A stretch of 47,269 bases of DNA from Alphaproteobacteria bacterium (GCA_015062305.1 SUUX01000001.1:218808-266076), one strand, 5' to 3'. Numbered from the stretch's first letter, positions 9,589 to 19,308 are shown. Numbers and translations: made by a program. The notes: generated by a model not told the origin, from the sequence alone.

Positions 9589-12309
9589 TTATACTTGACC
9601 ATGGCAATGTTTGTATTTTTTGCCACTGCCGCAAGGACACATATCGTTGCGTGATACCTTGCCCCATGTGTTTGGATTATTGGGGTCTATGGTGCCTCTT
9701 TGATACTGAAACGGCGCTGTCTTTTCTGCAACTTCCGGAGTCGGTTGGCGGCCAAATGCGTCGGCTGATTCATGTATTGCCTGAACATTGGTGTGACGAG
9801 GATTTTGGCTTTCTACAGTGTCGGCATCAGAGCTTTGAATAACTGTGCGCAACAAGATGAATGTAACTTTTTCACCAAGCTGATTGAGCATATCAGAGAA
9901 CATATTGAAAGCCTCTTTTTTATATTCATTCAGCGGGTCCTTTTGACCATAGGCACGCAATACAATGGTATGGCGCATATATTCCAAAGTAGCAATATGA
10001 TCTTTCCACAATCCATCTAACTCTTGCAACAAAATAGACTTTTCTACCAAACGAACAATATCTTCGGGAACAGAACTGTTCTTTTGTGCAACTTTGTTTT
10101 CTATAGCTTCAACAATCCTTTGAATGAATTGCTCACTGTCCATCTCCGGCTCTTTGGCCCAATCTGCAAGCGGTAAATCTACTCCGGCAAAACGAACCAG
10201 GTCTTGATGTAACTCTTCTAGCTTCCACTCTCTGGGAGATGAACCGTATATAATTCGATTGTAAACGATATTACGAAGCTGTTCTTGACGCATATCTATA
10301 ATGGTGTCTGATACATCATCAGCCTCCATCAATTCTTTGCGTTGTTCGTAAATAACCTTGCGTTGGTCATTCATGACGTTGTCATATTTGAGCAAATTTT
10401 TACGAATATCAAAGTTGCGCTCTTCTACTTTTTGTTGGGCTTTTTCCAGAGCCTTGCTAATCCACGGGTGAACCAAAGCTTCGCCCTCGGGCAAGCCTAA
10501 ACGCTGCAACATCAAGCTCATGCGGTCTGAACCGAAAATGCGCATTAAATCATCTTCTAAAGATAGATAAAACTTTGATGTGCCAGGATCACCTTGACGA
10601 CCAGAACGACCACGCAACTGATTATCTATGCGGCGGCTCTCATGGCGCTCTGTACCTAAGATATATAGACCTCCGGCAGATTTGACCTTCTCTTTATCGG
10701 CCTCAACCTCTGCTCTTATTTTCTCTCGCAGAGCGGCAATTTGCTCTTCGGTCTCGTCTCCTTTTAGTTCTTGTTTAAGGCGCATATCTACGTTACCGCC
10801 AAGTTGAATATCTGTTCCTCGGCCTGCCATGTTGGTGGCGATGGTGATGGCTCCTGAAACACCTGCTTGAGCCACTATTGATGCCTCTCTCTCATGATGA
10901 CGGGCATTTAGAACCTCAAATTTGACATTGGAAGCTCTGGAAAGCAAATCGGCAACGAGCTCAGATTTCTCAATAGATGTTGTACCGACCAAAACAGGCT
11001 GACCTTTGGCATGACATTCTAAAATAGTTTGTATAATGGCATTGTATTTTTCTTTTTCGGTACGATAAATTTCATCGTGCAAATCTTGACGCTGAACCGG
11101 ACGATTAGTTGGGATTTCTACACAACTCAAATTATATATGTCGTTAAACTCAGCCTCTTCTGTCATGGCTGTTCCGGTCATACCGGCCAATTTGGGGTAT
11201 ATGCGAAAATAATTCTGGAAAGTGATAGATGCCAGAGTTTGGTTTTCTGATTGAATCTGAACGCCTTCTTTGGCCTCAATGGCTTGATGCAAACCATCTG
11301 AATAGCGACGCCCTTCCATCATGCGACCGGTAAACTCATCGATAATAACAACCTTGCCGTTTTTAACAATATAATCAACATCTCGCAAGTGCATTTTGTG
11401 AGCTCTTAGGGCTTGATTAACATGATGCACCAAACTAACATTAGCAATATCGTATAGGCCACCATCTTTGATGAGACCAACTTCTTTGAGCAAGTTTTCT
11501 ACATGAACCATGCCCACCTCGGTTAGAGTAACCGAACGTGCTTTTTCATCTTTTTCATAATCTGCTTCTACGAGCTGAGGAATAATACGATTTACTAAAA
11601 TGTATTTTTCTGAACTGTCTTCGGCTGCACCGGAAATAATTAGCGGTGTTCTTGCTTCATCAATGAGAATCGAGTCCACCTCATCGACGATGGCATAGTT
11701 AAACGGACGTTGAACCATGTCGGAACGACGAAACTTCATGTTGTCTCGTAAATAGTCAAACCCCAACTCGTTGTTGGTTGCATATATAATATCACTATTG
11801 TATGCGGCACGACGTTCTTCGTCATTTTTGTCATGAATAATATAGTCTACACTAAGCCCCAAAAATCGATATACCTGTCCCATCCATTCGGCATCACGTT
11901 TGGCCAGATAATCGTTAACAGTAACAATATGCACTCCCTTGCCTTCTAGTGCATTGAGGTATGCTGCCAATGTGGCAACCAGGGTTTTTCCTTCACCGGT
12001 TTTCATCTCGGCAATTTGACCATGGTGCAAAACAATACCACCAATCAATTGAACATCGTAGTGACGTTGTCCCAGTGTGCGTTTAGCTGCCTCTCTAACA
12101 ACAGCAAAGGCCTCCGGCAAAAGTTCATCCAGAGTTTCTCCTTGTTTGATTCTATTTCTGAATTCATTGGTTTTGGCACGAAGCGCATTGTCATCCAAAG
12201 ATGAAATTTGCGGCTCTAATGAATTGATTTTATCGACTATTTTTTGTTGTCTTTTAATGTAGCGATCATTGGCACTACCGAAGATTTTGCGTGCAAGGCT
12301 GCCTATCAT
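9589..12309 (-). CDS. secA: Preprotein translocase ATPase SecA
   Basis: Motor that drives secretory proteins through SecYEG. 906 residues, normal for alphaproteobacteria. Walker [16 protein letters not shown] lies near residue 105, the Walker B/DEAD-like [16 protein letters not shown] near 210, and helicase motifs [11 protein letters not shown] and [13 protein letters not shown] further on. The C-terminus ends in a zinc-binding SEC-C motif ([14 protein letters not shown]) that binds SecB and phospholipid. The start has AAGGA upstream. It is divergent from the parvulin gene at 12485, also an export-related function. Confidence 0.98.
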   Translation of the reverse strand: MIGSLARKIFGSANDRYIKRQQKIVDKINSLEPQISSLDDNALRAKTNEFRNRIKQGETLDELLPEAFAVVREAAKRTLGQRHYDVQLIGGIVLHHGQIAEMKTGEGKTLVATLAAYLNALEGKGVHIVTVNDYLAKRDAEWMGQVYRFLGLSVDYIIHDKNDEERRAAYNSDIIYATNNELGFDYLRDNMKFRRSDMVQRPFNYAIVDEVDSILIDEARTPLIISGAAEDSSEKYILVNRIIPQLVEADYEKDEKARSVTLTEVGMVHVENLLKEVGLIKDGGLYDIANVSLVHHVNQALRAHKMHLRDVDYIVKNGKVVIIDEFTGRMMEGRRYSDGLHQAIEAKEGVQIQSENQTLASITFQNYFRIYPKLAGMTGTAMTEEAEFNDIYNLSCVEIPTNRPVQRQDLHDEIYRTEKEKYNAIIQTILECHAKGQPVLVGTTSIEKSELVADLLSRASNVKFEVLNARHHEREASIVAQAGVSGAITIATNMAGRGTDIQLGGNVDMRLKQELKGDETEEQIAALREKIRAEVEADKEKVKSAGGLYILGTERHESRRIDNQLRGRSGRQGDPGTSKFYLSLEDDLMRIFGSDRMSLMLQRLGLPEGEALVHPWISKALEKAQQKVEERNFDIRKNLLKYDNVMNDQRKVIYEQRKELMEADDVSDTIIDMRQEQLRNIVYNRIIYGSSPREWKLEELHQDLVRFAGVDLPLADWAKEPEMDSEQFIQRIVEAIENKVAQKNSSVPEDIVRLVEKSILLQELDGLWKDHIATLEYMRHTIVLRAYGQKDPLNEYKKEAFNMFSDMLNQLGEKVTFILLRTVIQSSDADTVESQNPRHTNVQAIHESADAFGRQPTPEVAEKTAPFQYQRGTIDPNNPNTWGKVSRNDMCPCGSGKKYKHCHGQV

Positions 12310-12417
12310 AGTATTGTTTTTCCTTAATCTAAACTTTGTATTTAGTCTACATTTAGTGTTTTATCGCTCAGAAGTCAATAGATTGATACAAAGTTATAAA
12401 CGGCTTGCAAAAAAAAG

Positions 12418-12447
12418 TTGGAATCTTGATGTTTTTTGTTATATAAG
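12418..12447 (+). promoter_or_regulatory. Candidate sigma-70 promoter of the parvulin gene
   Basis: TTGGAA (12418-12423), 18-base spacer, TATAAG (12442-12447), 37 bases upstream of the start codon. Assigned by consensus match only. Confidence 0.45.
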
Positions 12448-12484
12448 ATTATTAGAAACCGTTTGAAATGGAGGATAATATATT

Positions 12485-13324
12485 ATGATGAATAGAAAAT
12501 TTGCAGCATTGGCTTTGGTTAGTGCGTTGGTTTTGAACTCGGCTATTGCAAAGGCAGAGGGCAAAGATGGTGTGGCAGCCGTTGTTAACGGACAAAACCT
12601 GACAGTGGTTGAAATTCGTGATATGTATGAAACCATGCCCGGAGTTAAAGACAAGGTTTCCTTTGAAGAATTTTATGAAAAGACTTTGAATGATTTTATC
12701 GGTAATGAATTGGTATTTCAGGCTGCTACTGCAGACAAAGTTACCGAAAGTGATGAGTATAAAAAACAATTGAAAGCTGCGCAAAAGGATATTGCCGGAA
12801 AAATATATTTGAAAAATAAAGTAGAATCTATGATTGGCGAAGAGCAGGTTAAAAAAGTTTATGATGATTATAAGAAAAACTTTAAATCTGAAAAAGAAGT
12901 AAAAGCAAAGCATATTTTAGTTGATACAGAGGCTAAAGCCAAAGAAGTGATTAGTAAGCTTGATAACAAAGGTGACTTTGATGCTTTGGCAAAAGAATAT
13001 TCCAGAGAACCTGCTGATTTGGGATATTTTACCAAAGATATGATGGTGCCAGAGTTTGGCGAAGCTGCTTTTGCTTTGGGCAAAGGTGTATATACAAAAA
13101 TGCCAGTAAAAACTCAGTTTGGGTATCACGTGATTTTGGTGGAAGATATTCGTGACGGGAAGCCTATGGAATATGAAAAAATTAAACCTCAACTGAAAGC
13201 CTTGTTAGCAAAAGGTGCTTTGGGCAAATTGTTGGAAGGAATCAGCTCTCAGGCAAAGGTCACGATGTATGACCTAAAGGGCAATGAAATCAAGCAAGAA
13301 GCTCCTGTTGCTCCCAAAAAATAG
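12485..13324 (+). CDS. Periplasmic parvulin-type peptidyl-prolyl isomerase
   Basis: 279 residues. GGAGG 12470-12474 precedes tandem ATGs at 12485 and 12488. A signal peptide covers about residues 1-24 (cleavage after AKA). An N-terminal SurA-like helical region is followed by a parvulin (PpiC) domain at about 136-225, with KAKHILVDTEAKAKEV, LGYFTKDMMVPEFGEAAFAL and TQFGYHVILVE. It probably helps fold outer-membrane proteins in the periplasm. It resembles the SurA/PrsA/PpiC group, but the exact ortholog cannot be set by eye. It has its own terminator. Confidence 0.9.
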   Translation: MMNRKFAALALVSALVLNSAIAKAEGKDGVAAVVNGQNLTVVEIRDMYETMPGVKDKVSFEEFYEKTLNDFIGNELVFQAATADKVTESDEYKKQLKAAQKDIAGKIYLKNKVESMIGEEQVKKVYDDYKKNFKSEKEVKAKHILVDTEAKAKEVISKLDNKGDFDALAKEYSREPADLGYFTKDMMVPEFGEAAFALGKGVYTKMPVKTQFGYHVILVEDIRDGKPMEYEKIKPQLKALLAKGALGKLLEGISSQAKVTMYDLKGNEIKQEAPVAPKK

Positions 13325-13344
13325 ATTGGGTTTCTGTAAAAAAG

Positions 13345-13369
13345 CGCTCTCCGTGGAGAGCGTTTTTTT
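13345..13369 (+). terminator. Terminator of the parvulin gene
   Basis: GC-rich stem CGCTCTC(C)/(G)GAGAGCG at 13345-13362 followed by T7. Confidence 0.85.
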
Positions 13370-13375
13370 GTTTTA

Positions 13376-13774
13376 TCATCTTTTGTGATAACCTATCTCT
13401 GATATTTTGAGACGAACGTAATCTTTGCGGTTTTGCGGAGTTTCTGAATGACTAAAATATTCATCTAATAATTGACGGATTTGGTCGGCGTAACGGGGAC
13501 GAGATATGGCAATATTAGTCAGATTGTGTACCGCAGCCCTAAAAATTTGCTCATCATCTACTTGCAATTGGTCTGCCAGTAGCTGATATGGCGGAGTATA
13601 GGTATCTTTGCGTTTCTGAATACTAAAATCGTATGAACTCTTCTGAATTTTTTGCGCAATTTTTTCGGATATATCATTGTCTTTTGGGCGGCTACGCCAA
13701 ATTATACCCTTGCCTGTTTGTGCTACAAGGGCTTTGATTTTGTGTAAGATTCCTTTTTTGGTGGCTGTGGCCAT
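13376..13774 (-). CDS. Small basic protein of unknown function
   Basis: 132 residues with a good Shine-Dalgarno (AAGGAG, spacing about 8). The N-terminal half is Lys-rich and the C-terminal half helical (EQIFRAAVHNLTNIAIS; QIRQLLDEYFSH). There is no signal peptide or membrane segment, so it is likely cytoplasmic. It is followed by the small membrane protein gene on the same strand, 34 bases away, but the order of transcription puts it last. I do not recognise the family. Confidence 0.65.
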   Translation of the reverse strand: MATATKKGILHKIKALVAQTGKGIIWRSRPKDNDISEKIAQKIQKSSYDFSIQKRKDTYTPPYQLLADQLQVDDEQIFRAAVHNLTNIAISRPRYADQIRQLLDEYFSHSETPQNRKDYVRLKISEIGYHKR

Positions 13775-13808
13775 TTGATATTCTCCTTGTTGCTATATAT
13801 TATAATAC

Positions 13809-14204
13809 TTAATTTTGAGATTTGTATTGTTCCCACATTTTTTGAATATTTTGCCAGAATGAAATTTTTTCTTCGCAAATTTTGGTGTTGGAGTTCCAAT
13901 AGCCGCCTTTTTGCTCACAAGCAACTTGTTCTTGGCGAGAATGTGAATAATATAAATAGACTCCTCCGCCAATAACAATAAGAATTAGCAAAATAACAAA
14001 CAAGTGGCGAAGCATAAACCACAAAAACCAAATAATGCCAATCCCACACATAATTAATTTGTTGAAAAAAGGATTGTTGCCCAAAACAAATGCCTGAAAA
14101 CCAAAATATGACAAACCGATGATGAAGGCCACACTGACAGGTGATGATATTATCCACCACAATATTTTTTTGATTAGGCTTTTTTCTTCTTTTTGTTCTG
14201 ACAT
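13809..14204 (-). CDS. Membrane protein with one C-x3-GG-x-W-x4-K-x-C module
   Basis: The start is ATG 14204, fixed by GGAGATATCAA just upstream; a longer frame exists to 14264 but has no ribosome site. The 131-residue protein has a charged N-terminus (SEQKEEKSLIKK), then about three hydrophobic segments (about residues 15-40, 48-68, 70-88). After the last one comes a Cys module, CEQKGGYWNSNTKIC, probably outside the cytoplasm and disulfide-closed, and a short polar tail. The module has the same spacing as one in the prophage moron protein at 24527-24970. Function unknown. Confidence 0.7.
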   Translation of the reverse strand: MSEQKEEKSLIKKILWWIISSPVSVAFIIGLSYFGFQAFVLGNNPFFNKLIMCGIGIIWFLWFMLRHLFVILLILIVIGGGVYLYYSHSRQEQVACEQKGGYWNSNTKICEEKISFWQNIQKMWEQYKSQN

Positions 14205-14262
14205 TTGATATCTCCATTTGTTATATGTATATAAGTTATTGGAGATTTGAAAAAATGGCAAC

Positions 14263-14288
14263 AAAAAAACCCGCCTTGTTGGCGGGTT
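14263..14288 (-). terminator. Terminator of the M23 peptidase gene
   Basis: Stem AACCCGCC/GGCGGGTT (14268-14275 with 14281-14288), 5-base loop, T-run on the minus strand. Confidence 0.9.
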
Positions 14289-14296
14289 TAGGTATT

Positions 14297-15715
14297 TTAT
14301 TTTTGAGCAACCTTTGTAGGCTCATTTTGGGCAAACATACTACGATATGATGTTTTTAGCCCTGCCACCATCTGTTTGAAGTTTTTGAGGTTGGCTCCGG
14401 CCAAATTTTCGCCTGTAGATGCTCTGATTGTTCGAGGGTTTACACGGCGACCATTTTGAATAACCTCATAATGCAGGTGAGGACCGGTAGAGCGCCCTGT
14501 GCTGCCAACATAGGCAATAACTTGACCTTGTTTTACTCTTACACCCGGACGAATACCTTTGGCAAAACTTTGCATATGGCCATAGGCTGTAGAAAACTCT
14601 GAATTGTGGCGAATTTTTATGTAATTGCCGTAAGAACCATTGTATTTGGCAACTTGAACAACTCCATCTCCGCCGGCAAATATAGGTGTGCCTCTAGGAG
14701 CTGCATAATCAACACCCCAGTGTATTTTGTGACGACGTAAAATGGGGTGAAAACGTTTGCCAAACGGCGAAGAAATGCGTGCATTGCGAAAAGCAAGAGG
14801 CTTTTTATCCAGTGTCTTTTTGAGAGCCATGCCTTTTTCGGTATAATAGTCTACTTTGCCGCTCTTATCTTTGAAACGATACATGGCAATTTTGTCTTTG
14901 CGCAAGATGAGAGCCGCATACAAAACATTGCCAGATTTTACGACCTTGCCATTGGGATCAAGATAGTTTTCATAAATAATTTCAAACTTATCTCCTTTGC
15001 GAACGTCTCTGCGAAAATCTACACTATAAGAAAAGATAGAAATGAAGTTGTTGGCAACTCGGCTAGGAACTCCTTGTGCCTGCATAGAGCCAGAAAGAGT
15101 GCCGTTGATGACACCTGTGGCGCTGTTGACCTCTTCTACCAACTCATCTTTGGCAACAGAAACCTCATATTTATTTTCTTCATTCAGAGTGGCAATAATG
15201 CGCTCACCAACAGCAGGCTCAATAGTAAGAGTGTTGAGGCTGACAGTTTTTTGGGTTTGGTTATTGATGGTGATGTTTGCTGAAATTGTTTGCCCGATTT
15301 TGAGGTCTCGGGGATCGTAATGCTCTTTGAGAGCATAAAAGAGTTCATTTGACTTTTCTCTGTCAAGACCAAGGTTTCCAAAGATGGAAATGAGAGTATC
15401 ACCTTTTTGAACTGTTACCTGCTTGTCTATATCTTTTTGGCGAACCAAGTCATTTACCATAGAGAAAAGTGATTTGATATTGTCAACCGAATCCTCAGGA
15501 TAAATAGTATCCGGATCAGAAAGATTGTTTACAACATTGTTTTCTATCATCAAATAATCGAGTCTTTCTGACTTGGACACAGAGGCTTCTACCGCATTAT
15601 TATTGGACAAAGAAAGAACAAATGCCGAAACAACCGCAACTGCATAACCAATTGTAATGATTCGTTGGCGGTCTTTGTGTTTGATATCAAAGTTTAACAA
15701 TCTTTTTATATTCAT
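14297..15715 (-). CDS. M23 (LytM) murein endopeptidase with LysM-like domain
   Basis: Cuts peptide cross-links in peptidoglycan during growth or division. From ATG 15715 it is 472 residues: an N-terminal anchor or signal (IITIGYAVAVVSAFVLSLS), a LysM/OapA-like segment (VQKGDTLISIFGNLGLDREK), a middle domain, and a C-terminal M23 domain with zinc ligands in HPILRRHKIHWGVDYAAP and GPHLHYE and the AYGHM motif. All metal ligands are present, so it should be active, like MepM. A longer in-frame start at ATG 15763 exists, but the signal anchor sits better behind 15715. Confidence 0.9.
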   Translation of the reverse strand: MNIKRLLNFDIKHKDRQRIITIGYAVAVVSAFVLSLSNNNAVEASVSKSERLDYLMIENNVVNNLSDPDTIYPEDSVDNIKSLFSMVNDLVRQKDIDKQVTVQKGDTLISIFGNLGLDREKSNELFYALKEHYDPRDLKIGQTISANITINNQTQKTVSLNTLTIEPAVGERIIATLNEENKYEVSVAKDELVEEVNSATGVINGTLSGSMQAQGVPSRVANNFISIFSYSVDFRRDVRKGDKFEIIYENYLDPNGKVVKSGNVLYAALILRKDKIAMYRFKDKSGKVDYYTEKGMALKKTLDKKPLAFRNARISSPFGKRFHPILRRHKIHWGVDYAAPRGTPIFAGGDGVVQVAKYNGSYGNYIKIRHNSEFSTAYGHMQSFAKGIRPGVRVKQGQVIAYVGSTGRSTGPHLHYEVIQNGRRVNPRTIRASTGENLAGANLKNFKQMVAGLKTSYRSMFAQNEPTKVAQK

Positions 15716-15931
15716 TGCCTTTTCTCTATTTGAGAGCACATAAGCGTATACACTCACCTGCATATTAATCCGATTTTGGACTATAGCTTTTTCTGCAAAA
15801 AATATAAAGCTTTTTATAAGGTTTCTGTGTATAATTCGGTATTATAATCATAAGTTATGAAAAAAATATAAACATAATAAAAAAAATACTTGCTTTTATT
15901 TTTTTTGTTGGTTATAAGGATATTCGCCGTT

Positions 15932-16008
15932 GGGGGTGTAGCTCAGTTGGTTAGAGCGCCTGCCTGTCACGCAGGAGGTCGCGAGTTCGAGCCTCGTCAC
16001 TCCCGCCA
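15932..16008 (+). tRNA. tRNA-Asp (anticodon GTC)
   Basis: 77 nt including encoded CCA. The acceptor stem GGGGGTG pairs with CACTCCC with one G-T pair; the anticodon stem CCTGC/GCAGG encloses CTGTCAC. The prophage begins about 170 bases downstream, but no copy of the tRNA 3' end was seen at its far end. Confidence 0.97.
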
Positions 16009-16016
16009 GTTTAAGC

Positions 16017-16046
16017 AAAGTGCCGATATATGGCACTTTTTTTTTA
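16017..16046 (+). terminator. Terminator of tRNA-Asp
   Basis: Stem AAAGTGCC/GGCACTTT (16017-16024 with 16032-16039) followed by a long T-run. Confidence 0.85.
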
Positions 16047-16175
16047 TTTTAATTCAATCTCATGCTCGAAGTTGCAACCTCGGTCGCGAGGCGATGCAGC
16101 AAATTTTAAGGTAGGTTAAAGAAGTGTCACCCAAGGTGCTTCTTGATTTTTAGCCAAGCACCTATACATAATATA
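16047..16175. other. Non-coding junction between tRNA-Asp and the prophage
   Basis: No gene seen. It holds two inverted repeats: CCTCG/CGAGG with a 4-base loop at 16078-16091, and AGGTGCTT/AAGCACCT at 16134-16163 with a 14-base loop, 12 bases past the lysozyme stop. The second may act as a weak terminator for the minus-strand late operon, but it lacks a T-run. Confidence 0.4.
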
Positions 16176-16652
16176 TTATATATAAATCTTCCAGCAACCA
16201 GTGTGGAGCAAATGAGCTATCCTTTTGGCTCTGGATCCGGTTTTTTTGGCATAATTACTATTGAGACACTCAGATGCTGCTTTGGAATATTCTCCATATT
16301 CTAAAAAAGAGAGCATTTGCTTAAACTTAAGCAAACCGCCAATTCCCATGTTAAACGCCATATCCAACAGAGCATATTGGCGTTCAGAATCAAGAGTATC
16401 AAAAAAAGATATATGTTCCTTGCAATCTTTGAATGTGCGTTTGATATCATTGCGTAACAAATATAAGGCAGCCGATTTGGTAATGCCATGATGCCAATCT
16501 CCGATAACTTTGGCCTCCGTATCAGAGATTGGGTTGGCATCTAGATTACGACCAACTCCTATGGTTTGTTTGCCGGCAGTGCAATAATATGGTTTCAGAC
16601 GTAATCCTTCATGCAAAAGGAGACGTTCTGATGCTTGGTTTATGTCTATCAT
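16176..16652 (-). CDS. Phage lysozyme, glycoside hydrolase family 24
   Basis: Endolysin that cuts the glycan backbone of peptidoglycan. The start ATG 16652 has GGAAAG upstream and overlaps the stop of the previous gene (ATGA). The T4-lysozyme triad pattern is visible in HEGLRLKPYYCTAGKQTIGVG: catalytic Glu, then Cys in place of Asp, then Thr. The Asp-to-Cys form is known in other phage muramidases. Family features WHHGITKSAALYLL and ALLDMAFNMGIGGL follow. There is no signal peptide, so release should depend on a holin. At 158 residues it is the usual size. It is last in the late operon. Confidence 0.9.
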   Translation of the reverse strand: MIDINQASERLLLHEGLRLKPYYCTAGKQTIGVGRNLDANPISDTEAKVIGDWHHGITKSAALYLLRNDIKRTFKDCKEHISFFDTLDSERQYALLDMAFNMGIGGLLKFKQMLSFLEYGEYSKAASECLNSNYAKKTGSRAKRIAHLLHTGCWKIYI

Positions 16653-16888
16653 TGGTGTCTTTCCAGTATGAGGTGGTATATGTCTTTGACGTCTTTGCAA
16701 GTCTCGGTGCTTTGTGCTAAAAGGGTATCTAGCTTTATTTCAATGGTTGAAACTTTGTGTTCGCATCCGGCCATTCGGCTCTCCAGATTGGTAACCCGAG
16801 GATTTAGGGTGAGTAAAATTTGGATAAAGCTACAAAATGAGAAGATAATAACAACCAGACCCGAGGCAAATTTGATTTTTTCTATCAT
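16649..16888 (-). CDS. Small membrane-anchored coiled-coil phage protein
   Basis: 79 residues: one N-terminal transmembrane segment (about residues 6-28) followed by a heptad-rich helix (VTNLESRMAGCEHKVSTIE). It lies directly before the lysozyme and its stop overlaps the lysozyme start, so it may be part of the lysis module, as a holin accessory or XhlA-like protein. The architecture supports this; no specific family motif does. Confidence 0.6.
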   Translation of the reverse strand: MIEKIKFASGLVVIIFSFCSFIQILLTLNPRVTNLESRMAGCEHKVSTIEIKLDTLLAQSTETCKDVKDIYHLILERHQ

Positions 16889-16891
16889 GGC

Positions 16892-17161
16892 TTATTCCTT
16901 GGGAAAGCAAGATTTGATGTTGCTTATTGTTTGTTGCCAAAGATTGGTGCCATTGATTTTATCCCAATAAAGCATATCCAATTGCTCCGGAATTGGCGGA
17001 TATGATAAAAGACGATGTTCAACATAGGTTAAATTTGCTATAGGTTGACTTATAATGTAATAACCATCAGGACGTTGCTCTATGGTTGCTTGGTTTTCTG
17101 CGCACCATGTGGCGGCATCGGAATAATTTTCGCTAGTTAGTTTTTGACCAAATTTAAACAT
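16892..17161 (-). CDS. Small phage tail-associated protein, XkdW-like
   Basis: 89 residues, soluble. The C-terminal half has the pattern QLDMLYWDKINGTNLWQQTI followed by IKSCFPKE, similar to small proteins encoded next to tail fibre genes (XkdW type). It lies between the tail fibre gene and the lysis genes, 12 bases after the fibre stop and with good ribosome-site spacing. A role in fibre assembly is inferred from position. Confidence 0.55.
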   Translation of the reverse strand: MFKFGQKLTSENYSDAATWCAENQATIEQRPDGYYIISQPIANLTYVEHRLLSYPPIPEQLDMLYWDKINGTNLWQQTISNIKSCFPKE

Positions 17162-17173
17162 ATTTTTCTCCTT

Positions 17174-18163
17174 CTAAAAACCACAGGAATAATATATGAA
17201 ACCGCTTGCAAACTCAGAACCGACAGAAAGAGTCATAGATGTTGTGGAGCGGTTGGTGATACAAGAGTAATAGTCGCCAAATTTTGCTCCCATAGCTTGA
17301 GCTATGAAGGTGTAAGTTGTGGTGCTGAAAGCAGTTGGAAAAGTTATGGTATGTGTGCCTTTGCCGGTGGGTCCAGTGCCGCCCTGCTCTATCCAACCAT
17401 CGGACCACTTGCGGTACCAGCTGTTGCCGTTGCGATATGTGGCAACAACCGTTTTGTTGCTAACTTTGCAAAATGTATTAACCCAAGATGTATTAGCAAC
17501 CAATGTGTTATTGCTATTTGTATCTGCGGTAGGGACAAGAGGTGAAGCTAAAAAAGTTTTTATACCGTTGATTGACTCATCATCTGTTTTGTTTATAAAG
17601 TTTTGCGGTTGCATATCTGCCAGATATTGGGCAGCCAAATTGGCGCTTTCTGATGCAGATGCTTTGTTTATATCTGATGTTGCGGCGGCATCAATTGCTT
17701 GTTGGGCGCTGTTTGAAGCTGATTGAGAGGCACTTTGAGCAAGGTTTGCGTGATTGCCGGCGATAGAAGCTTGAGAAGATGCGACATCTGCGGCTTCTTG
17801 AACTTGAGATATTTTACTATCTGCCATAGCAGAAAAATCTGATGTAATCTGAGAAGCTTCGTTTGAAAAATTGGCTTGATGATTGGCTACATATTCATCT
17901 ATATTGGGTTTGGTAGTGGAATTTAGATATTCATCGACCATCGGTGTTGCTATATTGTCTATAACTTCTGAAACGATTGGCTTGGCATAGTTGGAGATAT
18001 AGTTGTTAAGCTCCGGTTTGCCGATATTCTCAATATAGTCAGCTATCTCTGATTGACCTGATTTGATGTATGTGAGAGCAATATTAATATCCAGTTGCAC
18101 CTCATCTTGATAAAAAACTTCTAATTTAGAAGAATTATTGATATTTGTGATAATTGTCTGCAT
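17174..18163 (-). CDS. Tail fibre protein with gp53-like C-terminal domain
   Basis: 329 residues. The N-terminal part would attach to the particle. The middle (about 110-190) is Ala/Ser/Gln-rich and helical with heptad-like repeats, typical of a trimeric fibre shaft. The C-terminal 85 residues contain SWYRKWSDGWIEQGGTG and GTHTITFPTAFSTTTYTF, matching the receptor-binding gp53-like fibre domain family. Probably determines host recognition. It is part of the minus-strand late operon, 5 bases after the 118-residue protein gene. Confidence 0.8.
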   Translation of the reverse strand: MQTIITNINNSSKLEVFYQDEVQLDINIALTYIKSGQSEIADYIENIGKPELNNYISNYAKPIVSEVIDNIATPMVDEYLNSTTKPNIDEYVANHQANFSNEASQITSDFSAMADSKISQVQEAADVASSQASIAGNHANLAQSASQSASNSAQQAIDAAATSDINKASASESANLAAQYLADMQPQNFINKTDDESINGIKTFLASPLVPTADTNSNNTLVANTSWVNTFCKVSNKTVVATYRNGNSWYRKWSDGWIEQGGTGPTGKGTHTITFPTAFSTTTYTFIAQAMGAKFGDYYSCITNRSTTSMTLSVGSEFASGFIYYSCGF

Positions 18164-18168
18164 GACTT

Positions 18169-18525
18169 TTACCTTGTAATTTGTTTGGTTATTCTGAATG
18201 TGGCAACCTGATTTGGTTGTGCCGGAAAAATTGTGTTAACGCTTCCATCGGGCAGACGAAGTTCGATGTCTGTATAATATTCTCCGGCTGGAACATTGGT
18301 GTCTGTGGGGGTGATATTCAAAAGCATTTGCCCTTTTTGTGCATCTATCGGGTCTGCTTGCTTGGCAAAAATGAGTTTTCCATCTTTGTCCCTGACTTCC
18401 ATATTGATAGATGATTGGCGTAAATCTACAGGGTGAGTTCCTTGTTTTAGTTGAAAACGGATATTGAAACTATCACCTTGGCGGACTTCAATTAGACCTG
18501 CTCCTGCATATATTCTTCCGGCCAT
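18169..18525 (-). CDS. Phage baseplate- or fibre-associated beta-sandwich protein
   Basis: 118 residues with an Ig-like or BppU-like profile: GDSFNIRFQL, a central MEVRDKDGKLIF and AGEYYTDIELRLPDGS. Proteins of this kind sit between tail fibre genes in many phages. The start ATG lies 3 bases after the stop of the collar-domain gene. The assignment rests on fold-like pattern and position. Confidence 0.6.
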   Translation of the reverse strand: MAGRIYAGAGLIEVRQGDSFNIRFQLKQGTHPVDLRQSSINMEVRDKDGKLIFAKQADPIDAQKGQMLLNITPTDTNVPAGEYYTDIELRLPDGSVNTIFPAQPNQVATFRITKQITR

Positions 18526-18528
18526 GGA

Positions 18529-19308
18529 TTAATTCTCCTCTTTTACTTTGATAAAATAGTTAATCGCTTGGTTTATGGGGGTTACATGAGTACCCTTGTA
18601 AATGGGGTTGGAACGAGATGCGCTAAAATTAAATAAACCAGCATAAGCATTACTATCTCCAACAGCATCTACTTTGCGACTAGATGTGTCTGTGCCTGTG
18701 CGTGCAAAAGCTCCATTGCCGGTGGCATTATCGCCAACACCGCCAGAAATATTACCGTTAATGTCTGGCAGACTTTCTGTTTGTGTTGTATAAATGTCTG
18801 ATGCGGAGTTGCCTCCTAAGCCTCTTAAAAACTTGCCACGATAATCCGGCAGATTAAAAGTGGTTGTACCATCACCGGCTCCAAAATTTATGCCAATGAT
18901 AGCAAATAATTGTGGAAATTCCGTGCGACTTATGGCTTGGCCGTTGCACAAAAACCAATTGCCATGATTCTCTGCGTGTGTTGAAGCTTTGATATCTCCA
19001 ACAATAAAACTATTATTATAAACAGAGAGCAAATTTTGTTGTAGTTCTGAAATAGATTTGTTTAATTGATGCAGATTTACGGCATCGGCTGAAGATGTTC
19101 CGTTTCCAAGGTTTTTGACCTGAAAACCGGCGGCATTGATATCTCCTTTCATTGGTGAACGCCCATCTCGCAAAAAGGTTTGGCTTAGGGCTTCGGCAAA
19201 ATTATCATCTTCGGCATCATGATGATCTGTAACGATATCTATATCGTTTATGCGGTCATCTTCCCAATTGTGGATACGAGTAAATATTCCTTCGCTGTCG
19301 AACGGCAT
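18529..19308 (-). CDS. Tail fibre/collar-domain protein
   Basis: 259 residues. The N-terminus has an attachment segment with the alpha-phage pattern (FTRIHNWEDDRINDIDIV) and MKGDINAAGFQVKNLG. The C-terminal 150 residues form a Phage Tail Collar domain: WFLCNGQAISRTEFPQLFAI, DGTTTFNLPDYRGKFLRG and the closing INYFIKV. Collar domains form trimeric tips that contact the host surface. It has a good ribosome site and is first of the three fibre-type genes. Confidence 0.88.
   Translation of the reverse strand: MPFDSEGIFTRIHNWEDDRINDIDIVTDHHDAEDDNFAEALSQTFLRDGRSPMKGDINAAGFQVKNLGNGTSSADAVNLHQLNKSISELQQNLLSVYNNSFIVGDIKASTHAENHGNWFLCNGQAISRTEFPQLFAIIGINFGAGDGTTTFNLPDYRGKFLRGLGGNSASDIYTTQTESLPDINGNISGGVGDNATGNGAFARTGTDTSSRKVDAVGDSNAYAGLFNFSASRSNPIYKGTHVTPINQAINYFIKVKEEN

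Noticed and set aside
14747..15283. Plus-strand open frame of 178 codons inside the M23 peptidase gene
   Set aside because: An antisense shadow of a conserved enzyme; no start signals and no coding character.
16047..16100. tRNA-like remnant or attachment site after tRNA-Asp
   Set aside because: GGTCGCGAG recurs at 16082, but it belongs to a simple CCTCG/CGAGG hairpin. No longer match to the tRNA 3' end was found here or near 32.3-32.8 kb.
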